Shown here in pieces: positions 1 through 8,119 of a stretch of DNA of 64,000 nt. The notes below the pieces were generated by a model, which worked only from the letters and a program-made list of their open reading frames with translations, was not told the DNA's origin and searched no databases. Positions within the stretch are counted from its first letter, which is position 1; each line of letters opens with the position of its first letter. Origin of the DNA: Streptomyces spirodelae (lineage in GTDB: Bacteria; Actinomycetota; Actinomycetes; Streptomycetales; Streptomycetaceae); assembly GCF_017676385.1 (NCBI RefSeq), contig NZ_JAFFZN010000008.1:1-64000 (forward strand), written 5' to 3'. The position numbers and the translations under genes are program-made.

Positions 1-40
1 GTGTTCCGCACGGTTACGCGCCACCCGCCCTGCCTGGTGG

Positions 41-78
41 TTAACATCGGCGAAACAGATGGGTCATGCTGGAGAAAT
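41..78 (+). promoter_or_regulatory. GlnR-type operator upstream of glnA
   Basis: Four pentamers with exact 6-nt spacing are visible: TTAAC (41-45), GAAAC (52-56), GTCAT (63-67) and GAAAT (74-78). This matches the a-site/b-site layout known for Streptomyces GlnR (gTnAc-n6-GaAAc repeated), and it lies about 100 bp upstream of the glnA start. Nitrogen control of glnA by GlnR, and repression by GlnRII, is established in S. coelicolor. That it applies here is inferred from the match. Confidence 0.75.
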
Positions 79-177
79 GGCCCCTGCCTAAGGTCGGCCC
101 TCAGGCGTGCGGAGCCCTCGTGCCCGCACCCGGAGCCGGAGCAAGCCCGTCCCGACGCGGCGGGACTAGGAGGATGG

Positions 178-1593
178 ATGTTCCAGAACGCCGACGAGGC
201 CAAGAAGTACATCGCGGACAACGACGTCAAATTCATCGACGTCCGGTTCTGCGACCTGCCCGGCGTCATGCAGCACTTCGCCGTTCCGGCGGAGTCCTTC
301 GACCCGACCGAGAGCCTGATGTTCGACGGCTCCTCGATCCGCGGCTTCCAGGCCATCCACGAGTCCGACATGGCTCTGGTCCCGGACCTGTCGACCGCCC
401 GTCTGGACCCGTTCCGCTCCGAGAAGCACCTCAACATCAACTTCTTCATCCACGACCCGATCACCGGCGAGCAGTACAGCCGTGACCCGCGGAACGTGGC
501 CAAGAAGGCCGAGGCGTACCTCGCCTCCTCCGGCATCGCCGACACCGCGTTCTTCGGTCCGGAGGCGGAGTTCTACGTCTTCGACGACGTCCGCTTCGAG
601 ACCAAGGCGAACGCCGGCTACTACCACATCGACTCCGAGGCCGGCGCCTGGAACACCGGCGCCGTCGAGGTCGGCGGCAACCGCGGCTACAAGGTCCGCT
701 ACAAGGGCGGCTACTTCCCGGCCCCGCCCATCGACCACTTCGCCGACCTGCGCGCCGAGATCTCCCTCGAGCTGAGCCGCGCCGGTCTGCAGGTCGAGCG
801 CCAGCACCACGAGGTGGGCACCGCGGGCCAGGCGGAGATCAACTACAAGTTCAACACGCTGCTGGCCGCGGCCGACGACCTGATGCTGTTCAAGTACATC
901 GTCAAGAACACGGCCTGGCGCAACGGCAAGACCGCCACCTTCATGCCCAAGCCGATCTTCGGTGACAACGGTTCCGGCATGCACGTCCACCAGTCCCTGT
1001 GGGCGGGCGGCGACCCCCTCTTCTACGACGAGCAGGGCTACGCGGGCCTCTCGGACACCGCCCGCTACTACATCGGCGGCATCCTGCGCCACGCCCCCTC
1101 GCTGCTGGCCTTCACCAACCCGACGGTGAACTCCTACCACCGCCTGGTCCCCGGCTTCGAGGCCCCGGTCAACCTGGTCTACTCGCAGCGCAACCGCTCG
1201 GCCGCCATGCGGATCCCGATCACCGGCTCCAACCCGAAGGCCAAGCGCGTCGAGTTCCGCGCCCCGGACCCCTCGTCCAACCCCTACCTGGCCTTCTCCG
1301 CCCTGCTCCTCGCGGGTCTGGACGGCATCAAGAACAAGATCGAGCCCGCCGAGCCGATCGACAAGGACCTCTACGAGCTCGCCCCCGAAGAGCACGCCGA
1401 CGTCCCCCAGGTCCCCACCTCCCTCCCCGCCGTCCTCGAAGCCCTCGAGAACGACAACGAGTACCTCCAGGCCGGCGGTGTCTTCACCTCCGACCTGATC
1501 GAGACCTGGATCGACTACAAGCGCACCAACGAAATCGCCCCCATGCAGCTCCGCCCCCACCCCCACGAGTTCGAGCTGTATTTCGACATCTAA
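178..1593 (+). CDS. glnA: Type I glutamine synthetase
   Basis: Catalyses ATP-dependent amidation of glutamate to glutamine, the main ammonium-assimilating step in the cytosol. The 471-residue length fits prokaryotic GSI (about 469). The start [10 protein letters not shown] is preceded by AGGAGG at 168-173. The frame is open further upstream, but that part crosses the GlnR-type operator and has no GS homology. Visible GSI signatures include [10 protein letters not shown], the [10 protein letters not shown] metal/glutamate segment, and [10 protein letters not shown]. The adenylylation-type tyrosine is in the [10 protein letters not shown] segment (Tyr about 399), so GlnE control is expected. 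The gene stands alone with its own operator and no glnB or amtB beside it. Identity is essentially certain. Confidence 0.97.
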   Translation: MFQNADEAKKYIADNDVKFIDVRFCDLPGVMQHFAVPAESFDPTESLMFDGSSIRGFQAIHESDMALVPDLSTARLDPFRSEKHLNINFFIHDPITGEQYSRDPRNVAKKAEAYLASSGIADTAFFGPEAEFYVFDDVRFETKANAGYYHIDSEAGAWNTGAVEVGGNRGYKVRYKGGYFPAPPIDHFADLRAEISLELSRAGLQVERQHHEVGTAGQAEINYKFNTLLAAADDLMLFKYIVKNTAWRNGKTATFMPKPIFGDNGSGMHVHQSLWAGGDPLFYDEQGYAGLSDTARYYIGGILRHAPSLLAFTNPTVNSYHRLVPGFEAPVNLVYSQRNRSAAMRIPITGSNPKAKRVEFRAPDPSSNPYLAFSALLLAGLDGIKNKIEPAEPIDKDLYELAPEEHADVPQVPTSLPAVLEALENDNEYLQAGGVFTSDLIETWIDYKRTNEIAPMQLRPHPHEFELYFDI

Positions 1594-2059
1594 AACCCCG
1601 GTTCGGGCTACCTGCGAGGTTGGCTAGGAAACCTGCTGTGACCTGCGGAAACGGTGTTCAACGTTTCCCGCTGTTCCCAGCTCGTCCCCACCCTCGTGTG
1701 CACCGGGAGCCCGAATCGCTGACGCTGCGTCAGTTTTGCCGTTGAGGGCCGCCGTCCTGATTCCCAGGGCGGCGGCCCTCAACGTTCTCGTGCCCGAGCT
1801 TGCTCGGGGCCGTGGCTCTTGTGAGGGGCGAGCTGTATGGCAGATAACCTCGCCCATGTTGCCCCCCGACAAGCCCCAGGGACACGGAAGCGCCTGGCCA
1901 TCCGCTCGAGCTCCGCTGGGAGCCTCCTGATGATCCCTGCCACCGGGTACCAGCACGACCCGAAGGGCATATGCACTTCCAAATCTTTGCCGCGGCCACG
2001 CCTGGAGATGACTGGCCAGGCACACGAAGTGAGCATCTGGACCGCGTGATCCCGCGAAG
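1594..2059. other. Intergenic stretch after glnA, no convincing gene
   Basis: About 466 bp between glnA and the convergent nuclease-like gene. It holds one strong hairpin (1741-1783). Short open frames on both strands lack a ribosome binding site, recognisable domains and the codon pattern of the neighbours. I see no tRNA. It appears to mark the transition from the core chromosome into lower-G+C accessory DNA. Confidence 0.6.
1741..1783. terminator. Hairpin terminator downstream of glnA
   Basis: A perfect 14-bp stem (GTTGAGGGCCGCCG pairing with CGGCGGCCCTCAAC) extends through a G-T wobble and three more pairs to a 7-nt loop. There is no clear U tract, as is common for Streptomyces terminators. 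It lies about 150 bp after glnA. Its arm GAGGGCCGCC recurs in the hairpin at 11303-11334. Confidence 0.65.
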
Positions 2060-3649
2060 TCAGCGCCTCACGTCTATGCAGTTGAGGTACTCCATGCGGA
2101 GCGTGTTGACCTCGTAGCGATACGTCGTCAGGAACTCTCGAAGAGTCACGAGCTTCCCCTCGTAGGTGTTGAGCTGCCAGGCCATGGAGAACTCTGGGTC
2201 ATTGGACGAGTAGCGGATCGCCTGCCCGTCCTCGACCAGCCAAAGTCCGCGCTCGTCTTCTGGGGCCGGCGGCCCAGGGGAGTCACTGGTGATCTCAAGC
2301 ATCATGTAGCGCAGTCCTAGGCGGCGAACCAGATCCAGATCGCTGATCCAGGTGGTGCCGCCGTATCGACTTGTCATCCAACTCATCGGATCGCGGTACA
2401 CCTCGTGGGCGTAGTGGTGGAAGCCTGGTGCCCCCCCGGTACTGTTCGCACACAGCATTCCCTGGGCGACGGAGCGGCTGCCATCGGGAAAGCGGGCGAC
2501 GGCTTCGATGCGTGGTTCCCATTGGGCGAGCTCATCCGGCCATCCGTAGATGACAGTCTGAATCAGGTCGCAGGGGTTGTAGATCCACAAAAGGACATCG
2601 ATGTCGCCTGGCTGTTCGGCAACTCGCTCCAGCCACGCCCGAATGAGCATCTCCCACTCGGGATTGCCACCGAGGCTGGTCATGGCCTGATCCACAAAGG
2701 AGTGCCACCGCCTGGTGATCCGGGGATTGGCGGAGCCGATGTACTTGAAGTGCCCGTCCCCACGATCATGACCAAGCAGCATCTGTAGCCAGTCGCGTTC
2801 CTCATACGCCTCGTTGCTGAGGGCAAACACTCCAGTGCCCCGATACCCGGTGATCTCCCAAGTGGGATCGCCCAGGAAGGTGCCCAGCACCCCTGGATAA
2901 GCCGAGTTGACTTCGACGCAGCGAACGCGGGCGTTGATTTCGCTCAGTGCCCCGTACTCGGCCGGGTGCTCCGAGCCGTACCCGTCTACATCTGCGGAGT
3001 CCGACAACGCGCTCCCCCACTCCACGGTGCCGACACCCAGGTACAGGCCGTAGTGCCCGCTGACACTGTTCTTGGCGCTGACGCGTTCGAAGTCGGCAGC
3101 AAGGAGGTTGGGCGCGCCGATCTCCGAAGCGATTTGCCGTATATGCTTCCACCCTCGGTCTCGGTTTTGGGGACTCGAGTAGAGGTAGATGCCGTGCACC
3201 GGCGTGACGTACTGCTCAGGCGACGGTGGAAGCAGCGCGACGCGCTCAGCGCTGAGCGTCCGATCGCCATACACCTGGAGTTCGTAACCGCGAAGGTCAT
3301 GGCTCCAGTCACGCGCCATGTTGCTCACCGGCACGAGTAGTTCGCGCCAGTCGGTCGACACGATGAGGGCGCGGATACGGTCAGGCGCGACCTGCTTGTC
3401 GCGCTGGAGCAGCTCTGCGTACTTCGCGACCTCATGCAACGCCTCACGCGATGTAGACGCAGCACGCTTCAACTCGATGATCACCCACAGGCCGTGCCGG
3501 TCACGAGCAAGGATGTCGATCCAACCCCTCGTACGGAGCGGCGGGTCGCTCAGTGCAAACTCGCATCGGACGAGGGTCAGTCCTGGTTCGAGAACTTCCA
3601 GCTGCACCGCTAAGAGGTCCCGGAGCTCACGTTCGAGTGGCATGGTCAT
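2060..3649 (-). CDS. NucS/DUF91-like PD-(D/E)XK nuclease-domain protein
   Basis: A 529-residue protein whose N-terminal ~130 residues look like a restriction-type nuclease fold. Asp45 in GWIDILARD, then Glu59 and Lys61 in IIELKR, form the D-x(n)-E-x-K core used by NucS, RecB and DUF91 domains. A helix follows (EVAKYAELLQRD), then IRALIVSTD. The C-terminal ~390 residues are not recognised and carry no transmembrane segments. Several starts are possible. ATG 3649 has no Shine-Dalgarno, but TACTGT lies 8 nt upstream, which would suit a leaderless transcript. The base composition is visibly less G+C-rich than the core genes and there are no operon partners. A DNA repair or defence role is inference only. 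Confidence 0.7.
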   Translation of the reverse strand: MTMPLERELRDLLAVQLEVLEPGLTLVRCEFALSDPPLRTRGWIDILARDRHGLWVIIELKRAASTSREALHEVAKYAELLQRDKQVAPDRIRALIVSTDWRELLVPVSNMARDWSHDLRGYELQVYGDRTLSAERVALLPPSPEQYVTPVHGIYLYSSPQNRDRGWKHIRQIASEIGAPNLLAADFERVSAKNSVSGHYGLYLGVGTVEWGSALSDSADVDGYGSEHPAEYGALSEINARVRCVEVNSAYPGVLGTFLGDPTWEITGYRGTGVFALSNEAYEERDWLQMLLGHDRGDGHFKYIGSANPRITRRWHSFVDQAMTSLGGNPEWEMLIRAWLERVAEQPGDIDVLLWIYNPCDLIQTVIYGWPDELAQWEPRIEAVARFPDGSRSVAQGMLCANSTGGAPGFHHYAHEVYRDPMSWMTSRYGGTTWISDLDLVRRLGLRYMMLEITSDSPGPPAPEDERGLWLVEDGQAIRYSSNDPEFSMAWQLNTYEGKLVTLREFLTTYRYEVNTLRMEYLNCIDVRR

Positions 3650-3970
3650 GAGTGAAGACAGTAGCGGTGCGGGCTGACATGGGCCCAACGTGGCGGGACC
3701 TCACCGTGTGCCCGATCTGCTCGCCCCTTTGGTTCTGCGCCATCACTGCATAAACGGCGGTACCCAGAATGGCGATGCCGCAGTGCCGACGCGAGCAAGC
3801 ATGGGATTACTTGGCTCGATCGTCATGCAGGCCCCGGATTTCTTCGCCGTGAGAGGCCCTATTCGCGCCACCGGAGGGCGTTCGGCTCCCCGCAACACTC
3901 GCTGCAGATTCGGCGTCCATGGGCATGATGGAGCTCCCCGACGCGGGATTCCCATGATGTCGCGTACGGG
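3650..3970. other. Gap between nuclease-like gene and DUF397 gene
   Basis: About 320 bp containing the upstream region of the nuclease-like gene and the 3' flank of the DUF397 gene. Open frames in it are short, lack ribosome binding sites and resemble no family I know. No tRNA or strong terminator was found by eye. Confidence 0.5.
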
Positions 3971-4189
3971 TTATCGATTCCTCTGCCCGTCCGCTGTGAA
4001 CTGCACGAACTTGGCCCAAGCCCCGCGGGAGAGACATAGGATGGCCCCTCCTCGGTTCTTGGTGTCCCGCACCAAGACTTCAGCCGGGTCGCCATCGGCG
4101 ACTTCCACACAGTTCTCAGTCCCGGTGTAGGAGCTTGTGCGCCAGTTCGGTTCGGGGTTCACTCTCTCGCCCTCGTCGGTTGTCATCAT
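3971..4189 (-). CDS. DUF397 domain protein
   Basis: A 72-residue protein with the DUF397 signature: NWRTSSYTGTENCVEVA, then VLVRDTKNRGG and a terminal AWAKFVQF. Such small proteins are very common in Streptomyces directly downstream of WhiJ-like HTH regulators. In some pairs the DUF397 protein modulates the regulator (the Scr1/abaA/bldB-type arrangement). The start overlaps the stop of the upstream HTH gene in an ATGA, so translation is probably coupled. The molecular function of this copy is not known. Confidence 0.9.
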   Translation of the reverse strand: MMTTDEGERVNPEPNWRTSSYTGTENCVEVADGDPAEVLVRDTKNRGGAILCLSRGAWAKFVQFTADGQRNR

Positions 4190-5037
4190 GCGCGGTGCCG
4201 GTCGAAGTACTTCCTGGCGGTGTGGATGAGCCCTCTGGCGGTCTCGCCGTACACCGCTGATTGCTGGAGGAGTGAGAAGGCCCTGGCGTACAGCTCGATC
4301 TCGCGGGGCTGGGTGACGGACAGTTCGGCGGAGAACGTCTCCACGAGGACGAGCCGGTCGTCGAACATCGAGAAGGAGTGGCCCAGCCAGATCGCGGTCG
4401 GGGCCGTGGACGGGACGATGCCCAGGCTCACCCGCGGCAGGCCCATCAGTGCGGTGAGCCGGTCCGACTGGTCCCGCATGACGTCCGGACCGCCGATGTT
4501 CGCGTACAGGGCCTGCTCGCCGAGGAGGACGTTGTAGATCCGGTTTCCCTCGTACAGGTATCTCTGGCGTTCCAGCCGCTTGGCCACCGCCGCCTCGGTG
4601 TCGTCAGGGAACTCGTAGAAGGAGACGCCCTGTTGGAAGACCTCGGCGGCGTACTCCGCCGTCTGGAACGTTCCCCAGATCATGTTGGGGTTCCAGATGC
4701 GGAATACCCGGGTCTTGGCGTAGACGGGAAGGGACTTCTTCTGGCGGGTCTCGACGCCGGTCTGGAGCTGTCGTCGCCATTCCAGCCAGAGTTCGTCGAT
4801 GTGGCGGACGGTCGCGATCAGGTCCGGGATATGTCCGTGCTGGTCGGTGGCCTCGCACCAGGCGCGGATGTCGCTCTCGCTGGCGTTCTGCTTCCCGTTC
4901 TCCAGCCGGGAGACCTTCGACTCCTGCCATCCCAGGGCTCGCGCGAGCGCCCGACCGCTGTCGAATCCGGCGTCCTTCCGGAATCCGCGCAGCCGGGCAC
5001 CCAGCGCCTCACGGGCCTCCTGTGCTTGTTTGCTCAC
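4186..5037 (-). CDS. WhiJ/Scr1-type helix-turn-helix regulator (DUF5753)
   Basis: A 283-residue cytosolic DNA-binding protein. Residues ~10-70 are an XRE-type helix-turn-helix (LGARLRGFRKDAGF, then GWQESKVSRLENGK). The rest is the DUF5753 sensor-like domain seen in WhiJ family regulators (WNPNMIWGTFQTAEYA, AERQ-type segment KRLERQRYL, and VSLGIVPSTAP). GTG 5037 is chosen because it lies 7 nt after the stop of the preceding gene and begins just before the HTH. The reading frame is open upstream but would then overlap that gene. It is co-transcribed with a DUF6879 gene and a DUF397 gene. Homologues influence sporulation and antibiotic production; the target here is unknown. Confidence 0.88.
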   Translation of the reverse strand: MSKQAQEAREALGARLRGFRKDAGFDSGRALARALGWQESKVSRLENGKQNASESDIRAWCEATDQHGHIPDLIATVRHIDELWLEWRRQLQTGVETRQKKSLPVYAKTRVFRIWNPNMIWGTFQTAEYAAEVFQQGVSFYEFPDDTEAAVAKRLERQRYLYEGNRIYNVLLGEQALYANIGGPDVMRDQSDRLTALMGLPRVSLGIVPSTAPTAIWLGHSFSMFDDRLVLVETFSAELSVTQPREIELYARAFSLLQQSAVYGETARGLIHTARKYFDRHRA

Positions 5038-5044
5038 GCGTCGA

Positions 5045-5566
5045 TCAGGGCCGGTACTCGCCGTGCGGGATGGCGAGGGCCCACAGGGCATCGCGGAGCG
5101 AGACTGCCTCAGCGATGACCTTCGGGTCGTCGATGACCTCGTGGCCCGTTACGCGACCAGCATCGATGTGTCCCACGGCGAGGAGGCGGTCGTCTATGAG
5201 CCACCAGTCCTTACCGTCGAACGGGAAGATCAGATCACCGGGGACGGTGTGGCGGGGGAGCCAGCGGATGTCCTCGCCGGCCTCCAGGTTGCGGAGAGTG
5301 GTGCGGTGTTCCCACTGGATATACGGCGTGTGGGGATGAGAGACGATGCGGACGCGTCGTACGGCCCTTCCTTCGCCCGCCAGTCGCTTGACCATCTGCG
5401 TCCACGGTTCCATGAACGCGTAGTCCACCGGCTCGTTGCGGAGCCAGCTCTCGAAGGGGCCGTCCTCGTCGGGCACCGAGTAGTCGTCGCGCAGTTCCAG
5501 GTGGAACGAGTCGTGCTCACACGCCTCAATGAGCCGGTTGCGCTCGACGCCGGTGATCAGTTCCAC
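5045..5566 (-). CDS. DUF6879 family protein
   Basis: A 173-residue soluble acidic protein matching the Streptomyces family usually found beside WhiJ-type regulators. Typical segments are FHLELRDDY near the N-terminus, then FESWLRNEP, RRVRIVSHPHTPYIQWE and DWWLIDD. The GTG start at 5566 has an excellent GGAGG 6 nt upstream and lies inside the preceding gene, overlapping it by 41 nt. The family is recognised but has no assigned biochemical function. Its place between a small conserved protein and the HTH regulator suggests it belongs to the same regulatory module. Confidence 0.82.
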   Translation of the reverse strand: MELITGVERNRLIEACEHDSFHLELRDDYSVPDEDGPFESWLRNEPVDYAFMEPWTQMVKRLAGEGRAVRRVRIVSHPHTPYIQWEHRTTLRNLEAGEDIRWLPRHTVPGDLIFPFDGKDWWLIDDRLLAVGHIDAGRVTGHEVIDDPKVIAEAVSLRDALWALAIPHGEYRP

Positions 5567-5945
5567 GCGGTTCCTCCAGTAGGGCGGTGATCGCGGTCTT
5601 GGGGACCTCGACCACGGTCTCGTAGTCCGGAATCTCCATCTGTCCCAGGGCTTCGGGATCGACCACCTCCGCCCCCTGGACCACGTACGTGCCTGTCGGC
5701 GTCAGGATCATGAGGGGGTCTTCCAGTCGCCTGAACTCCCCGGCCGGGAGACCGTCCTTCGCCAGGTGCTCGAACAGCTCGGTCGGGACCTCCACCACGC
5801 TCTGCCCCTCGGGGACGTCGAGCTGCATGAGCAGGTCGTTCGCGAAGACCTTCCATCCCTGGACGAGGTACGTGTCACGGTCGGTGGCGTACAGGGTCGG
5901 GCAGTCGCCCACGTTGGAGTTCTTACCAAGGAACCGTAGCTTCAT
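5526..5945 (-). CDS. Conserved actinobacterial protein of WhiJ-type cluster
   Basis: A 139-residue protein, first gene of the minus-strand run 5945 to 3971. It has an internal near-duplication: TLYATDRDTYLVQGWKV in the first half resembles LTPTGTYVVQGAEV in the second, each followed by a VVEVP strand. That suggests two similar small beta modules. ATG 5945 is preceded by CAGGAG at good spacing. The 3' end overlaps the DUF6879 gene by 41 nt, which implies coupled expression. I do not recognise a named domain. Confidence 0.75.
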   Translation of the reverse strand: MKLRFLGKNSNVGDCPTLYATDRDTYLVQGWKVFANDLLMQLDVPEGQSVVEVPTELFEHLAKDGLPAGEFRRLEDPLMILTPTGTYVVQGAEVVDPEALGQMEIPDYETVVEVPKTAITALLEEPRGTDHRRRAQPAH

Positions 5946-6050
5946 GGTGATTCTCCTGTCTGCTGCCTTGCGCTGGTTTGCGCCGCCTAGTCATCGTCCG
6001 AGTGCTGTACGGGCTGGTCAAAGGAAGTGCTGCAAACTCGCGCAATCTCT

Positions 6051-6080
6051 TTGGCAGTTGGACTCGCGCCGCCCTACGTT
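6051..6080 (+). promoter_or_regulatory. Candidate promoter of the ATP-binding protein gene
   Basis: TTGGCA (6051-6056) and TACGTT (6075-6080) are separated by 18 nt. This resembles a primary-sigma promoter and lies about 110 bp upstream of the GTG start at 6194. It is in the divergent region facing the DUF6879/HTH run. It is recognised by consensus only. Confidence 0.4.
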
Positions 6081-6193
6081 CGTCTCACTTCCGCGTGGCG
6101 CCGACGGGTCCGATCCGTCGGCGCGGCGGAGAGCTTCCTGCCCCTGTCCCTCGCTCAGAGGCGGGTGCCCCACCACCTCGGAGGGATGGCCCT

Positions 6194-6613
6194 GTGTCCA
6201 TGACCACGCCTCGACCCCACGCAATCGGCTCCCCCGGCTACAGCGAGACCTGGCCGAGCGAGCCACGGACGGCTCGCCGCTCCCGTGAGCTGGTCAAAGC
6301 AGCACTGTGCGCCTGGGGGTTCGATGGCGAGTTCGTCGATCAGGCCGTGCTCGTCACCTCTGAGCTTGTCACCAACTCGATCCTGCACAGCGGATGCCAG
6401 CTTCTGCGGGTCACGGTGGCGAGACCCCGGGCGCGCTTGGTGCAGATCTCCGTCGAAGACACGTCGAGGTCGAAACCCACGAACCGGGAGGCGGGGCCGA
6501 AGGACGAGCAGGGGCGCGGCCTCCTGCTCATCAGCGCCCTGGCCGCGAACTGGGACGTGGAGCTGCGGCACTCCGGGAAGACGGTCTTCGCCGAGATGGT
6601 GGTTCCGGACTGA
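6194..6613 (+). CDS. ATP-binding protein (HATPase_c_2, anti-sigma kinase-like)
   Basis: A 139-residue stand-alone GHKL ATPase domain of the kind related to SpoIIAB/RsbW anti-sigma kinases and common in Streptomyces next to WhiJ-type regulators. The N box region is visible as LVTSELVTNSILHSG. A G1-like EDTS segment and the G2-like DEQGRGLLLISALAANW follow. The GTG start at 6194 has GGAGGG 8 nt upstream. The open frame extends further 5' but without homology. It is divergent from the HTH cluster, and its stop shares one base with the next ATG (TGATG), so it is coupled to the downstream gene. The partner is unknown. Confidence 0.85.
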   Translation: MSMTTPRPHAIGSPGYSETWPSEPRTARRSRELVKAALCAWGFDGEFVDQAVLVTSELVTNSILHSGCQLLRVTVARPRARLVQISVEDTSRSKPTNREAGPKDEQGRGLLLISALAANWDVELRHSGKTVFAEMVVPD

Positions 6614-8076
6614 TGAGCAGGTACGGCCGTCCGAGAGTAGCGACTCCCATAGATGCCACGGGGTCGGCGTTCGCCCTTGGCCGAGGACGCGTTCCCCGAT
6701 ACGCGAAGCACCCGCGCACTGGACGTTCGGTGCGGGTGCCGTACGTGGCCATGTGGGACAGCGAGAAGGCGGTCGCCGAGGCGGCCCTGGCTGTCGCGCT
6801 CACGCCCGAGCCTCCCAGGCTGGTCTACCAGGGGCGGGAGCTTCCTTCTGACCGCGACGGGTTCGGGGTGCTGTGGGCCCGGCGCTCGTACTCGCCCGGA
6901 GTCGGCCGGCCGGACTTCGCCTCGATGTATCCGGGGCGGCAGTACGAGTGCATGTACGCGATGAAGTGCCAGGTCTGCGGCGGTCCGGCGGACCGCAACA
7001 AGGACGGGTGGCTGTTCTTCGACTGGCGCAATGAGCTGGACCCGCCCTCGTGGCCGGAGGGAGCGCTGAGCGCGATGCCGCCGCTGTGCGCGAAGGACGC
7101 GCGGCTGTCGATGACCGTATGCCCCAAGAGCGGCGCCTTCACGGCGCTGCGGGTGAGGGCGCCGCGGGTGTGGGGAGTGGGCGGGGTCAGCTACCGCCTC
7201 ACCGTCGACGGCTGGCGCCTCAACCACGGCGACACCGACATCTGGCTGCCGAAGGATGACCCTGGATTGCACTCGATGCTCGCCTCCAAGCTGATCCGCG
7301 AACTCCGAAAGGTCACCCCCGTCAACCCCCGCGATCTGCACCACGCTGTGAAAGAGGAGATCGTGGCTGCCTTCCGGAAGCTCCGGCGCACCCTCGCTCG
7401 CTGGTCGAGCCCGAGAGCACAGCCGAGCGTGCCGCGCCCGTTCACCGTCCCGGTGGAGGACCGGCTCAACGAGTGGCTGCCCGATCCCGCATTCCTGCCA
7501 GACTCCGCTATCCGATCCCGCACGAGAGGAAGTTGGTACCCCATGCACGTCGTCGAGTACGAGGCCAAGGCCCTGGAGATCGACCCGGAGGCGATGGCCG
7601 CGCGCATCAAGTCCGCGGGCGGCACCCTCCACGGCGAGCGGTTGATGCGCCGCTACGTCTACGACCCCATCCCGCCGGTCGAAGGGCGGTGGGTGCGGCT
7701 GCGGGACGCGGGCGGCGCGGTGACGCTGTGCGTCAAGACGATCAACTCGGACGCGATCGACGGCACCCAGGAGACCGAGACCACCGTCGGCTCCTTCGAG
7801 GACACCCACGCCCTCCTCGGCCTCATGGGCCTGACCCACCGCTCCTACCAGGAGAGCCGCCGCAGCTCCTGGCTCCTGGACGGCGTACGGCTGGAGATCG
7901 ACACCTGGCCCCGCATTCCCCCGTACCTGGAGATCGAGGGCGACGACGCGGAACAGGTCTGGCAGACCGCCGAACGCCTCGGCATCCCCGAGACCGAGCT
8001 GACCAGCGAGAACACCCAGAAGATCTACGCCCGCTACGACATCGACCTCGACACCATCACCGACCTGCGCTTCTGA
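6613..8076 (+). CDS. Unknown protein read through into a CYTH-domain protein
   Basis: One uninterrupted 487-residue frame that looks like two proteins. Residues ~1-240 have no family I can name, but carry Cys pairs (MKCQVCGG, later a Cys in PPLCAKD and TVCPKSG) and a conserved-looking N-terminus (GSAFALGRGRVPRY). From Met311 onward the sequence is a CYTH triphosphate-tunnel domain: EYEAK (the ExExK hallmark), GRWVRLRD, LCVKTI, ETETTV and LEIDTWPRIPPYLEIEG. CYTH proteins hydrolyse or cyclise triphosphates with divalent metal. ATG 6613 overlaps the previous stop. An internal ATG at 7543 with GAGAGGAAG upstream is probably the native CYTH start. Either a stop codon was lost or the two are truly fused. 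Confidence 0.72.
   Translation: MSRYGRPRVATPIDATGSAFALGRGRVPRYAKHPRTGRSVRVPYVAMWDSEKAVAEAALAVALTPEPPRLVYQGRELPSDRDGFGVLWARRSYSPGVGRPDFASMYPGRQYECMYAMKCQVCGGPADRNKDGWLFFDWRNELDPPSWPEGALSAMPPLCAKDARLSMTVCPKSGAFTALRVRAPRVWGVGGVSYRLTVDGWRLNHGDTDIWLPKDDPGLHSMLASKLIRELRKVTPVNPRDLHHAVKEEIVAAFRKLRRTLARWSSPRAQPSVPRPFTVPVEDRLNEWLPDPAFLPDSAIRSRTRGSWYPMHVVEYEAKALEIDPEAMAARIKSAGGTLHGERLMRRYVYDPIPPVEGRWVRLRDAGGAVTLCVKTINSDAIDGTQETETTVGSFEDTHALLGLMGLTHRSYQESRRSSWLLDGVRLEIDTWPRIPPYLEIEGDDAEQVWQTAERLGIPETELTSENTQKIYARYDIDLDTITDLRF
7524..7545 (+). promoter_or_regulatory. Internal ribosome binding site and start for the CYTH domain
   Basis: GAGAGGAAG (7524-7532) lies 10 nt upstream of ATG 7543. That codon begins MHVVEYEAKAL, the position where CYTH proteins normally begin. 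A separate 177-residue CYTH protein could therefore be made from this start whether or not the longer fusion is translated. Confidence 0.5.
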
Positions 8077-8119
8077 CCCGACCTGTCGGCGCACTCGCCA
8101 CGTACGGAAAGGCGGAACG

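Noticed and set aside
1..177. Longer glnA start at GTG 1
   Set aside because: The extra 59 codons cross the GlnR-type operator, lack glutamine synthetase homology, and a strong AGGAGG precedes the ATG at 178.
166..1566. A 466-codon open frame on the minus strand across glnA
   Set aside because: It is the antisense shadow of a very high G+C gene. The translation is Val/Gly/Arg-rich with no domain, and glnA on the other strand is certain.
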